A stretch of DNA of 64,000 bases, from assembly GCF_007004735.1 (NCBI RefSeq), contig NZ_SSNL01000003.1, positions 1 through 64,000 of the forward strand, read 5' to 3'. Under the pieces are notes generated by a model that was not told where the DNA came from, searched no databases, and saw nothing but the letters and a program-made list of their open reading frames with translations. The DNA comes from Salinigranum halophilum. Its GTDB lineage: Archaea > Halobacteriota > Halobacteria > Halobacteriales > Haloferacaceae. Each line of letters starts with the position of its first letter. Positions within the stretch are counted from its first letter, which is position 1. This document shows positions 27,041 through 35,292 of the stretch, one piece after another. Made by a program: the position numbers and the translations under genes.

Positions 27041-28135
27041 ATGCGGGTCGCCTTCGTCGCGCCCGGCGACTTCGAGACGACCTCCGGCGGGTTTCGCTAC
27101 GACCGCCGCCTCGTCGCCTCCCTTCGGGAGACGGACGACGTGAGCGTCTACTCGGTCCCCTGGCGGCGCTACCCCCGCTCGCTCGTCGACGCGCCCACAA
27201 CGCCCCTCTCGCGGTTTTCGACTGATGCCGACGTCGTCGTCGTCGACGAACTCGCGCATCCGACGTTCGCGGTGCGGTGTGCGGGGGTACGGGGGGACCA
27301 CACGCCCGTCGTCGCGCTCGTCCATCACCTCCGGTGTGACGAGCGTGGCCCCGAGGCTCCCCTCGCTCGCGAACTCGAACGCCGGTTTCTCGGCCGCGTC
27401 GACGCCGCGGTCTGCACGAGTTCGGCGACCGACGCGGCGGTCCGGGACCTCGCCCCCGACCCCGCGCTCCCGACACTCGTCGCCCCGCCGACCGCCGACC
27501 AGTTCGACCCCGACGTCTCACCGACAGCCGTCGACGACCGCGCCACCGAGTCCCCGTTCCGCGTCGTCTTCCTCGGCTCGCTCGTCCCACGGAAGCGCCC
27601 GCTCGCACTCGTCGACGCGCTCGCGGCCCTCGAGGTGCCCTGGGAGGCGACGTTCGTCGGCCCGCAACCGAACGAACGGTACGCCTCGCGGGTTCGAAGC
27701 CGGTGTCGTCGCCGCGGTGTCGCCGACAGCGTCGCCCTCGCAGGGCCGCTCTCGACCGCGGAACTCGCCGCGGTGCTTCGCAACGGCCACGTCCTCGCAC
27801 TCCCCTCCCGGCACGAGGGCTTCGGCATCGCCGCGCTCGAAGGGATGGGGTTCGGGCTCCCCGCCGTGGTGACGCAGTCGGGCGGTGCGACGGACCTCGT
27901 CACGCACGGCGAGAACGGCTTCCTCGTCCCGCCCGACGGCGTCGGTGCGGTCTACGCGGCGCTGTCGGCGCTCGCGACTGACCGCACACGGCTCGCCCGG
28001 ATGGGCCGAGCGGCGCTGACGCGGTACCGCTCGCATCCCCCGTGGCCGGAGACCGCCGCACGGACCCGGACGTTCCTCGCTCGGGTCGCGTCCGACCCGT
28101 CCAGTGCTGCCGAGCCGCCGCTGGAGGCGACGTGA
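27041..28135 (+). CDS. Glycosyltransferase family 4
   Basis: GT-B glycosyltransferase of 364 residues. The N-terminal strand RVAFVAPGDFETTSGGFRYD, the inter-domain FLGSLVPRKRPLALVDAL, and the donor-binding SRHEGFGIAALEGMGFGLPA (E-x7-E) identify GT4, which uses NDP-sugars with retention. It starts directly at the end of the PTPS-like gene (TAG then ATG), and its own stop overlaps the GTG start of the methyltransferase. The acceptor is unknown. The neighbours suggest a pterin-like small molecule, while a lipid or glycan acceptor cannot be excluded. Confidence 0.9.
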   Translation: MRVAFVAPGDFETTSGGFRYDRRLVASLRETDDVSVYSVPWRRYPRSLVDAPTTPLSRFSTDADVVVVDELAHPTFAVRCAGVRGDHTPVVALVHHLRCDERGPEAPLARELERRFLGRVDAAVCTSSATDAAVRDLAPDPALPTLVAPPTADQFDPDVSPTAVDDRATESPFRVVFLGSLVPRKRPLALVDALAALEVPWEATFVGPQPNERYASRVRSRCRRRGVADSVALAGPLSTAELAAVLRNGHVLALPSRHEGFGIAALEGMGFGLPAVVTQSGGATDLVTHGENGFLVPPDGVGAVYAALSALATDRTRLARMGRAALTRYRSHPPWPETAARTRTFLARVASDPSSAAEPPLEAT

Positions 28136-29055
28136 AGGGTGACTTCGAGCGGTACCTCTCGGCGAAGGCGACCGTCGACGACCGCGCGCTCGACCGGGAC
28201 GTCCTCGGTCGGTTCCGCGCCGACCTCCGTGGGCGCGCCGACCCGCACATTCTCGAGGCCGGCGCGGGAACCGCCGCGTTCTGCCGGCGGTTCCTCTCGT
28301 GGGACGACCGCCCCGACTGCACCTACGTCGCCGTCGACACCGACCCCGCGCTCTTGACGACGGCTCGCGCGGAGATTCTCGACACCGCCCGCGCGATGGG
28401 GTTCGAGGCCGTGCTCGTCGACCCGGCGGAGCCCGGGTTCGACGTCGACATCGCCGGCGGTACGCCCGTCGCGACGATTCGGCTCTCGGGTCCCGCACAC
28501 GTCGACGTCCACCTCGTCACCGGCGACGCGCTGACCGTCGCCTCCCGGGGGCGATGGGACGCGCTCGTCGCCCAGGCGTTCGTCGACCTCCTCTCGCCCG
28601 CCGACGTCGAGCGACTCGTGAGCGGCGTCGCCGCCGACGGCCTCGTCTACTTCCCCATCACCTTCGACGGCGGCACCGCCTTCGCTCCCCCCCACCCGGC
28701 CGACGACGCTGTCCTCGACGCGTACCACGCGACGATGGTCGGAGCCGACGGCCACAGGCTCGGCGCGCGCGCCGGCCGGCGACTGCGCACGCTGCTTCCC
28801 GACCTCGGCGTCGACCTCGTCGCCGTCGGCGACGCCGACTGGACCGTCGACCCCACAGCGGACGGCTACCCCGCCGACGAGGCGTACTTCCTCGACGTCG
28901 TCGTCGACACCGTCGCCGACGCGGTCCGTGGCCGTGTTCCGGACGAGACGGTCGACGCGTGGCTCGCGGCACGAAGCGAACAGCGAAAAGCGGGCGAACT
29001 CGGGTTCGTCGCGCGGAACCTCGACCTGTACGGGCGCCGGAGGGAACGCGAGTGA
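28132..29055 (+). CDS. SAM-dependent methyltransferase (class I)
   Basis: Protein of 307 residues with GTG start at 28132, overlapping the previous stop by four bases (GTGA). SAM-binding motif I is HILEAGAGTAAFCRRFL, and motif II YVAVDTDPALL follows. A later VAQAFVDLLSPADVERLVSGV is the usual post-motif region. An alternative upstream start at 28042 would overlap the glycosyltransferase by 94 bases and is disfavoured. It is the last gene of the dehydrogenase/PTPS-like/GT4/methyltransferase cluster. The target atom cannot be read. Confidence 0.88.
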   Translation: MKGDFERYLSAKATVDDRALDRDVLGRFRADLRGRADPHILEAGAGTAAFCRRFLSWDDRPDCTYVAVDTDPALLTTARAEILDTARAMGFEAVLVDPAEPGFDVDIAGGTPVATIRLSGPAHVDVHLVTGDALTVASRGRWDALVAQAFVDLLSPADVERLVSGVAADGLVYFPITFDGGTAFAPPHPADDAVLDAYHATMVGADGHRLGARAGRRLRTLLPDLGVDLVAVGDADWTVDPTADGYPADEAYFLDVVVDTVADAVRGRVPDETVDAWLAARSEQRKAGELGFVARNLDLYGRRRERE

Positions 29056-29058
29056 CGG

Positions 29059-29478
29059 TCAGTCTTCGGTCGTCGTGTGGTCGATTTCGAGTTCGCCCGT
29101 GTGGATACGAGCGCCGTCCTGAGCGACCTGGCGCGCGAGGACGGCGCATTTGATACGCATCGGGCTGATGTCGACGCCGAGCATCTCCGTGACGTCGTCG
29201 GTGTCTAACTCCTCGAGTTCGTCGAGCGTCATCCCCTGGAGCTTCGAGGTGAGCATCGACGCCGACGCCTGCGAGATGGCGCAGCCGTCGCCGCTGAAGG
29301 CCGCGTACTCGATAGTCTCGCCGTCGTCTGCCAACTGGACGTCGACGCGGATGGTGTCGCCACACGAGGGGTTCTCACCCTCGTGAGTGAACGTCGGGTC
29401 CTCGAGTTCCCCGTAGTTCCGGGGGTTCTTGTAGTGGTCGAGGATCTGCTGCCGGTACATGTCCGAACCCAGGCCCAT
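29059..29478 (-). CDS. sufU: Iron-sulfur cluster assembly scaffold SufU/IscU-like
   Basis: Scaffold protein of 139 residues. The three cysteine ligands are C39 (NPSCGDTI), C66 (GDGCAISQASASML) and C111 (RIKCAVLARQ), with Asp D41 following the first. Spacing between the first two cysteines, with the extra residues typical of SufU, supports that subgroup, which either carries Fe-S clusters or acts as a zinc-dependent sulfurtransferase for SufS. It converges on the methyltransferase gene with only a 3-base gap. The SufS-like gene is 3.2 kb away on the same strand rather than adjacent. Confidence 0.92.
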   Translation of the reverse strand: MGLGSDMYRQQILDHYKNPRNYGELEDPTFTHEGENPSCGDTIRVDVQLADDGETIEYAAFSGDGCAISQASASMLTSKLQGMTLDELEELDTDDVTEMLGVDISPMRIKCAVLARQVAQDGARIHTGELEIDHTTTED

Positions 29479-29660
29479 TGTGGTTCACGGTAAGGATGAG
29501 CGCTGTAAAACAGTTCCGCCAACGGCCTGCATCGGCCCGTTCGACCGAATCCGGTGGCACATCGTTCGAACCGCGTGGCTGCCTCGGGACGTTCTCACGC
29601 GCTGAGAGTGGTCTGCTGTCGCTATCTCTCCGGGGCCTGTCTAGACACCTGGTGAGTCCG

Positions 29661-30344
29661 ATGTTCGATAGTTTCCACCACACGCTCGACGAAGCGGTTC
29701 GCACCGAGACCGAGGCCGCTGCCGTCCGCGCACGGTTCGTCGGCGGCGCGCTACTGTTCGTCGTCGGCCTCGTGGCACTGATGGGTATCATCACGGCCGA
29801 GGCGTTCTACCCTGGCTACAACGCCGGCGTTCAGGAAATCAGCGATCTCGGTGCCTCGCGCCCGCCGAACAGCGTCATCGTCCAGCCCGCCGCGACCATC
29901 TTCAACACCGCGATGATGGTCTCCGGACTGCTCGCGCTCGGTGCCGCGTACTGCCTCCACCGTGCGTTCGGCGACCGCGCGGTGACGGCCGTCTTCGGCC
30001 TCTTCGCGCTGGGCGTCCTCGGCGTGGGTGTCTTCGACGGCAGCGAGGCTCCGATGCACGGCATCAGCGCGCTGCTCACGTTCTTCACGGGCGGGCTCCT
30101 GGGCGTCGTCGCCGCTCGGGTGATCACGACGCCGTTCCGGTATCTCTCGCTCGCTGTGGGCGGATTCGTCTTGCTGCTGCTCGTGAGCATCATCGGACTC
30201 GGACTCGCAGGAGTCGCACACCCGCTCCTGTTCCTCGGGATGGGCGGGCTCGAACGGTACGTGACGTACCCGTTCTTGCTGTGGTTGCTCGCGTTCGGCG
30301 GCTACCTGATGGCTCCAACCCCCACGTCGACGGACCGAGTGTGA
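29661..30344 (+). CDS. DUF998 membrane protein
   Basis: Protein of 227 residues with about six transmembrane helices. The pattern TAEAFYPGYNAGVQEISDLGASRPP is the DUF998 signature, and FDGSEAPMHGISALLTFFTGG follows. The family is widespread and its function is unknown. The ATG at 29661 sits right before the soluble N-terminus. Upstream frame codons overlap the sufU promoter and look non-coding. Confidence 0.85.
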   Translation: MFDSFHHTLDEAVRTETEAAAVRARFVGGALLFVVGLVALMGIITAEAFYPGYNAGVQEISDLGASRPPNSVIVQPAATIFNTAMMVSGLLALGAAYCLHRAFGDRAVTAVFGLFALGVLGVGVFDGSEAPMHGISALLTFFTGGLLGVVAARVITTPFRYLSLAVGGFVLLLLVSIIGLGLAGVAHPLLFLGMGGLERYVTYPFLLWLLAFGGYLMAPTPTSTDRV

Positions 30345-30386
30345 GCGGGTCGGTCCTGGATGCAGGTTCGCCGTCGACACCTCGCC

Positions 30387-30905
30387 TCAGGTGAACAGGC
30401 CGTCAGAGCCGGCTTCGGGCTCGAGTACGTACCTGCTCTCGGGGTAGGTCTCGTCGCCGATGCTGGTTGGCTGCTCGTCGACGAACTCGAACCCGAACTG
30501 TTCGTAGAACTCCGCACCCGGGCGGTTCTCCGAGAGGACCATCGCGTTGATTCGCTCGACGCCTCGCGCGACGAGTGTGTCACACGTCCCCTCGAGCAAC
30601 TCGCGGCCGACGCGCTCGCGTCGGTGGTCGGGGTGGACGTAGATTCGGAGGATGTACCCGTTCGCGTCCTCCTCGCTCCAGGTCGCGTGTGCGAAGCCGA
30701 CGAGTTTTTCGTCTCGCTCGGCGACGAGCACCGCGGTTCGCTCCGCACCGAGTTCGGCTTCGATTCGCTCGGGTGCGTACCAGTCGTTGACGGCCGTCTC
30801 GACCGTCTCGCGGGTGAGGACTCCTCGATAGTCGGTCTCCCACGAGCGTGTCGCGATTCGCCTGATGGCGTCGACGTCCCCGACCACTGCGTTCCGTATC
30901 GTCAT
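30387..30905 (-). CDS. GNAT-family N-acetyltransferase
   Basis: GNAT domain of 172 residues. It begins MTIRNAVVGDVDAIRRIA, and the acetyl-CoA binding motif is YVHPDHRRERVGRELLEG; AEFYEQFGFEF is the last conserved strand. It acetylates an amine or a protein N-terminus. The substrate cannot be read. The ATG at 30905 is chosen over an upstream continuation of the frame that shadows the mechanosensitive channel gene. Confidence 0.9.
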   Translation of the reverse strand: MTIRNAVVGDVDAIRRIATRSWETDYRGVLTRETVETAVNDWYAPERIEAELGAERTAVLVAERDEKLVGFAHATWSEEDANGYILRIYVHPDHRRERVGRELLEGTCDTLVARGVERINAMVLSENRPGAEFYEQFGFEFVDEQPTSIGDETYPESRYVLEPEAGSDGLFT

Positions 30906-30973
30906 GTGTGTTCTTACCACGGCAACCGGGATACGCTTTGGCCCGGGGCCGTCGGTCGGACTGAGGACCGTCG

Positions 30974-31543
30974 CTACGACGGCGTCGACGCGGGCGTCGT
31001 GTCCTCCAGCGTCCACTTCTTCTCGACGGCGCTGTTGGCGACGACGACGGTGTGGCCGTCGTCCATCTCGAACCGGCTCTTGCGGAGACCGATGTCCCGT
31101 ACCTCGCCCGTGGTCCCGTCGGCCGTGACGCGGTCGCCGGGGTTGAAGTCGGGGTCTCGAAGGAGGTAGACGCCGGCCACGGTGTCGGCGATCATGCTCG
31201 ACAGCGCGTACGAGATACCCAGCGCGATGAAGCCCGCGGCGGTTCCGAGGCTGGCGGCGATGTCGCCCATGCCGAGGATGTTCAACAGTGTGAGCGCCGT
31301 AGCGAACCAGAGGAACACCCCGACGACGGTCGTCGCGAGGGCCACGATGAGGTCTTGTTCTTCGGGGTAGATGGCGTCGAGCGTCCCGTGAACGACGCTG
31401 AGCGCGAGTTTGATACCCACGTAGGCGACCGTGAGAAACACCAGCGCCATGAGGAGCTTCGGGACCGCATCGATGAGGCCTCGCTGGATGCTGGCGACGG
31501 TCTCCCGGACGAGTTCGGTGAGGAAGCCGACGGATGACTGCAT
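30974..31543 (-). CDS. Small mechanosensitive channel, MscS family
   Basis: Short MscS-type protein of 189 residues. Three N-terminal hydrophobic segments lead to the pore-lining helix region LGTAAGFIALGISYALSSMIAD and then the beta domain ADGTTGEVRDIGLRKSRFEMDDGHTVVVANS. It lacks the large C-terminal vestibule of E. coli MscS. Expected to release ions on hypo-osmotic shock, relevant for a halophile. It lies 68 bases upstream of the GNAT gene in the same direction. Confidence 0.88.
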   Translation of the reverse strand: MQSSVGFLTELVRETVASIQRGLIDAVPKLLMALVFLTVAYVGIKLALSVVHGTLDAIYPEEQDLIVALATTVVGVFLWFATALTLLNILGMGDIAASLGTAAGFIALGISYALSSMIADTVAGVYLLRDPDFNPGDRVTADGTTGEVRDIGLRKSRFEMDDGHTVVVANSAVEKKWTLEDTTPASTPS

Positions 31544-31650
31544 GACTCGGTTCCACGGATGGCCCGCAGAAAAACCGTTCGGACCTTCGACACGTCGAAC
31601 GACTCGAGACGACGCAAAAGAGTCAGTTCAGGACGGGGACGTCCCGTACA

Positions 31651-31944
31651 TCAGTTGCCCGCGGGCGCTTTCGTCCGGTCGTCCCTCGCGACCTCCTCGG
31701 GCAGTGCCATCTTGTACAGGCCCCAGAGGAACAGCACCACGAGGCCCGCGATGACGAGACCCGTCCGGAGGGTCGGGTCGACCATCGGGGTCGCGACCAC
31801 CTCACCCGCGTCGTTCGTCACGGGAGCTGCCCCGTAGGGCTGTCCCGCGAGGATTTCTACCATGCCGAGGACGACGACGCCCACGAGTATCAGCGCGCCG
31901 CCGAGCCCTTTCGCGAGTTTGTCGATCGTATCTTCGAGTTGCAT
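31651..31944 (-). CDS. Small two-helix membrane protein downstream of doxX
   Basis: Protein of 97 residues with helices near 14-33 and 62-82, a predicted external loop GQPYGAAPVTNDAGEVV and a charged C-terminus. It starts 14 bases after the doxX stop, so both are probably made from the same transcript. No family motif was recognised. It might be a small subunit of the DoxX protein, which is an inference from gene order only. Confidence 0.75.
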   Translation of the reverse strand: MQLEDTIDKLAKGLGGALILVGVVVLGMVEILAGQPYGAAPVTNDAGEVVATPMVDPTLRTGLVIAGLVVLFLWGLYKMALPEEVARDDRTKAPAGN

Positions 31945-31958
31945 CTTCGTTCACCTCC

Positions 31959-32483
31959 TTACCCGAGCAGGTACCGGAGCTTCGGGTGGCGTTCGACGAG
32001 CGTGGTCTTCTCGATGATGGCGTCGAGGCCGTAGAACCGCCCCGCCGCGAGCACCATCAGCGTGACGAACAGCAGCAGCCCCATCAGGTCGCTGTTGACG
32101 AGCCCGTGGCCGAAGCCGGCGTTGCCGACCCAGAACAGGATCATGAAGATGACCCCGCCGAACGCGGCCAGTCGGGTCAGCGCACCGACCATCAGCGCCA
32201 GTCCGATGAGCGTCTCGAACAGCGGGACGCCGGGCTCGATGAGCCACGCGAGGTTGTTCCCCATCCAGACGGGGATGGGACCGAGCGCGGTGCCGGTCAT
32301 CCCCTGCATGTAGGCCGGTCCCGACGTGAACGCGAGGCCGTCTTCGATGAGCTTCGTCACGCCGGCGTGGAAGAACCACCAGCCGGTCAGGACGCGTAGC
32401 ATCGCGATCCAGTACCCCGCCAGCGGCCCGTCGACGTCGAATGCGAACTCGTTTTTCAGCCGAGTTCCAGGTTGGTACGCCAT
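31959..32483 (-). CDS. DoxX/DoxD-family membrane protein
   Basis: Protein of 174 residues with four transmembrane helices. The first contains MLRVLTGWWFFHAGVTKL, the usual DoxX family opening, and the pair GVPLFETLIGLALMVGALTRLAAF is the second half of the motif. DoxD is a thiosulfate:quinone reductase subunit in thermoacidophiles, while general DoxX proteins have oxidoreductase-linked or unknown roles. A GAGGTGA ribosome-binding-like motif sits 7 bases before the ATG. Two tandem promoter/operator modules lie upstream (32523-32617), suggesting tight control. Confidence 0.85.
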   Translation of the reverse strand: MAYQPGTRLKNEFAFDVDGPLAGYWIAMLRVLTGWWFFHAGVTKLIEDGLAFTSGPAYMQGMTGTALGPIPVWMGNNLAWLIEPGVPLFETLIGLALMVGALTRLAAFGGVIFMILFWVGNAGFGHGLVNSDLMGLLLFVTLMVLAAGRFYGLDAIIEKTTLVERHPKLRYLLG

Positions 32484-32522
32484 CGGTCTCACCTCACATG
32501 TGCGACTTGCGAGGGGAGCGTG

Positions 32523-32617
32523 GTATAAATCCGCCCAGCTTCTCAGCGGCTGAAAACTGCCCGCTGTGGGACTCGCGTGGATGTATAAACTCCCGGGCCT
32601 TCCCAGTGGTTGAAAAC
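32523..32617 (-). promoter_or_regulatory. Tandem duplicated promoter/operator modules of doxX
   Basis: Two modules repeat with a 60-base period. Each has, on the minus strand, an operator-like sequence followed 17 bases later by TTTATAC. Module A: operator at 32540-32557 containing the palindrome TCAGCCGCTGA, TATA at 32523-32530. Module B: operator at 32600-32617, TATA at 32583-32590. The shared operator consensus is GTTTTCARCCRCTGRGAA. Module A is at the right distance for transcription about 15-20 bases before the doxX ATG. The regulator is unknown. Confidence 0.6.
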
Positions 32618-32704
32618 GGCTCCCGAGCGTCGAACGCCGGATTCGGCTCGTCACCCGTCGTCGCTCGACGAGCGAGCGGAATCGCCGACGCCGTCCGACC
32701 GCAC

Positions 32705-33982
32705 TCAGGCGAACAGCTGTCGGGCCTCGTCGACTGCGTCCACCAGGGCGTCGACCTCCTCGCGGGTGTTGTAGACGTAGAACGAGGCACGGGCGGAGGC
32801 GGCCGCGCCGAGTTTGTCGTGTAGCGGCTGGGTGCAGTGGTCGCCGGCGCGGATGGCCACGCCGTAATCGTTCAGGATCGAGGAGAGGTCGTGGGCGTGG
32901 ACCGAGTCGAGGTTGAACGCCACCAGCCCGCCTCTCTCGTCGCCCGGCGGGCCGTAGACGGTGACGTCGTCGAACGCCGTCAGGCGGTCGTAGGCGTACT
33001 CGGTGAGGAGGTCCTCGTGCGCCTGGACGTTCTCCATCCCGAGGTCGTCGAGGTAGTCGACGGCGGCGTGGAGCGCGATTCCCTGGGCGATAGGCGGGGT
33101 ACCGGCCTCGAACTTCCACGGGAGGTCTTCCCACGTCGAGTCCTCGTACGTCACGGAACGGATCATCTCCCCGCCGTAGAGGTACGGCTCCATCTCCTCA
33201 AGGAGGTGTTCCTTGCCGTAGAGGACGCCGATACCCGTCGGGCCGCACATCTTGTGGCCGGAGAAGGCGAAGAAGTCAGCGTCGATGTCACCGACGTCGA
33301 CCGGTCGCGTCGGCACGGACTGCGCCCCGTCGACGAAGGCGTACGCACCGACCTCGTGGGCCATGTCGGCCAACTCCGCCACGGGGTTGATGGTGCCGAG
33401 GGTGTTCGAGACGTGGACGACAGAGACCATCTTCGTCGACTCGTCGATGAGGTCGCGCGCGTGGTCCATGTCGAGGGAGCCGTCGTCGTCGACGCGGATG
33501 TACCGTACCTCGGCACCGGTCTTCTTGGCTATCTGCTGCCACGTCACGAGCGACGCGTGGTGTTCCATCTCGGTCAGAACCACCGAGTCACCCGGCCCGA
33601 GTTCGGCCAGGCCCCACGCGTAGGCGACGAGGTTCATCGACTCGGTGGTGTTCTTGGTGAAGACGACCTCCTCTCGACCGCTGGCACCGATGAACTCGGC
33701 GACCCGGTCGTGGGCGCGTTCGTACGCGACCGAGGCCTCCTGGCTCAGGTGGTGGATACCTCGGTGGACGTTCGAGTTGTAGCCGCGGTAGTAGTCACAG
33801 ATCGCGTCGACGACCGGTTCGGGCGTGTGGCTCGTCGCGGCGTTGTCGAGGTAGACGAGGGGAACGGTGTCGTCGGGACCTTCACCCGGCGTCTCCAGGT
33901 CGCCGCCGACCTTCCGGTCGAGGATGGGGAACTGCTCCCGGATGGCCTCGACGTCGAGCGGGTACGATTCCTGCGTTCTCAT
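32705..33982 (-). CDS. sufS: Cysteine desulfurase SufS-like aminotransferase, loop cysteine replaced
   Basis: Fold-type I PLP enzyme of 425 residues. The PLP lysine is in FAFSGHKMCGP, the cofactor-binding TEMEHHASLVTW and VSVVHVSNTLGTINP motifs are present, and GTPPIAQGIAL follows. In SufS the catalytic cysteine lies in CRASxxxYNT; here the matching segment reads SARASFYVYNT, so alanine takes its place at identical spacing from HCTQPL. The sequence is otherwise SufS-like and a sufU gene is nearby. Either another residue carries the sulfur or the reaction differs. The start ATG at 33982 is preferred over a GTG at 33991. Confidence 0.85.
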   Translation of the reverse strand: MRTQESYPLDVEAIREQFPILDRKVGGDLETPGEGPDDTVPLVYLDNAATSHTPEPVVDAICDYYRGYNSNVHRGIHHLSQEASVAYERAHDRVAEFIGASGREEVVFTKNTTESMNLVAYAWGLAELGPGDSVVLTEMEHHASLVTWQQIAKKTGAEVRYIRVDDDGSLDMDHARDLIDESTKMVSVVHVSNTLGTINPVAELADMAHEVGAYAFVDGAQSVPTRPVDVGDIDADFFAFSGHKMCGPTGIGVLYGKEHLLEEMEPYLYGGEMIRSVTYEDSTWEDLPWKFEAGTPPIAQGIALHAAVDYLDDLGMENVQAHEDLLTEYAYDRLTAFDDVTVYGPPGDERGGLVAFNLDSVHAHDLSSILNDYGVAIRAGDHCTQPLHDKLGAAASARASFYVYNTREEVDALVDAVDEARQLFA

Positions 33983-34132
33983 CGGATACACCTAACGACT
34001 CGAACACTAACACACCTTCGGTCCGCCCCACCTCGTGAAACCGAAACCAGTTACGTATCGCCCGGGACGTCACCGTCGCGCCTTTCGTGCGGCGGCCCGA
34101 GCTTTATCGACTCGTCCGTGGTATGACGACAC

Positions 34133-35068
34133 ATGACGGTACACGGGGAGGAGGGGGCACCCGCTCCGCAGTCGCCCGACAGCGTTTTCGGCGTTCTGGG
34201 AGACGCGACGCGACTCGGCATCCTGCAGGCCCTGTGGGACCGGTACGACCCGAACGCGACCGACAACGCGGTCACGTTCTCCGAACTCTTCGACCGGGTC
34301 GACGTCACGGACACGGGGAACTTCAACTACCACCTGGGGCGACTGACGGGACACTTCGTCCGCCGGACGGACGCGGGCTACGAACTGGCCGCGCCGGGCT
34401 TCAAAATCGTCCGCGCGGTCGTCGCCGGCGGCGTCACCGGGGACCCGACGCTCACGTCCTCGCCGGTCGACGCCACCTGTCCGCGCTGCGACGGGCCGAT
34501 GGCGCTCCGCTACGAGGACGGGACCACCTGGGTGCGGTGTACCGTCTGTGAGGGGTACTGGCCCCAGCGCGGGGGCGAACTCTTCGGCTTCAGCCTCCCG
34601 CCGCAGGGGCTCCGTGGCCGCGACCCCGACGAGGTCCTCGACGCCACCATCGTCTACTCCATCCACCGCTTCGAGACGATGACCCACGGCGTCTGCCCCG
34701 AGTGTGGCGGGAGCGTCGACGCCTCGCTCTCGGTGTGTGCGGAGCACGACGCGGCGGACGGCGTCTGTGACGCGTGTGGCTCTTCCTTCCTCGGCGTCGT
34801 CAGACTCGTCTGTGCCTCGTGCAAGTTCGACTGGCGGAGTCCCAGCTACGCGGTGGTCAGCGACCACCCCGCCCTGGTGGCGTTCTACTACGACCACGGA
34901 GTCGAACACGTCCCCGCGACGTGGGCGGCGATTACTCGTGGACTCCACTGGCGTGAAGCACTCGTCTCGACGGACCCGGCCTCGCTCCGCGTCACTGTCC
35001 GTCACGCCGGGGAGCGACTCGACTTCCTGCTCGACGAGACGGCGACGGTCGTGGACGTGAGTGAGTGA
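34133..35068 (+). CDS. Winged-helix transcription regulator with zinc ribbons
   Basis: Protein of 311 residues. An N-terminal ArsR-like winged helix (VFGVLGDATRLGILQALW to about residue 95) has a haloarchaeal form with NFNYHLGRL. After it come several CxxC pairs: CPRCDGPM, CTVCEGYW, CPECGGSV, CDACGSSF and CASCKFDW, suggesting two or three zinc ribbons. These multidomain regulators are typical of haloarchaea and their signals are unknown. It is transcribed divergently from the sufS-like gene (141-base gap) and upstream of the FAD oxidoreductase, either of which could be a target. Confidence 0.82.
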   Translation: MTVHGEEGAPAPQSPDSVFGVLGDATRLGILQALWDRYDPNATDNAVTFSELFDRVDVTDTGNFNYHLGRLTGHFVRRTDAGYELAAPGFKIVRAVVAGGVTGDPTLTSSPVDATCPRCDGPMALRYEDGTTWVRCTVCEGYWPQRGGELFGFSLPPQGLRGRDPDEVLDATIVYSIHRFETMTHGVCPECGGSVDASLSVCAEHDAADGVCDACGSSFLGVVRLVCASCKFDWRSPSYAVVSDHPALVAFYYDHGVEHVPATWAAITRGLHWREALVSTDPASLRVTVRHAGERLDFLLDETATVVDVSE

Positions 35069-35151
35069 CCCCTCTGCAAAAACATCAAACTCCTTACAGC
35101 AACGCCGTGCTGAATACGGCTATGGTGTCGCACCTCCGACATAACCGTGCG

Positions 35152-35292
35152 ATGCGAACCCTGACCCTCCCGCGCTCCGACGCGGTGACCAGCGCCGTCC
35201 GGGCGGCGAGCGTCACTGCGACGAGTGCGGCCGAACCGGACGCACCGACGACCGAACCGTGTGGCCGGCCGCCGAGTGGGGGTGTGCCGTGA
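35152..35292 (+). CDS. Possible small ORF overlapping the FAD oxidoreductase start
   Basis: A 46-codon frame (MRTLTLPRSDAVTSAVRAAS) ends with TGA at 35290-35292, sharing bases with the GTG start (35289) of the next gene, a coupling arrangement. It is less acidic than real haloarchaeal proteins and I recognise no homologue, so it may be chance. Alternative in-frame ATG codons lie upstream, back to 35065. Confidence 0.25.
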   Translation: MRTLTLPRSDAVTSAVRAASVTATSAAEPDAPTTEPCGRPPSGGVP

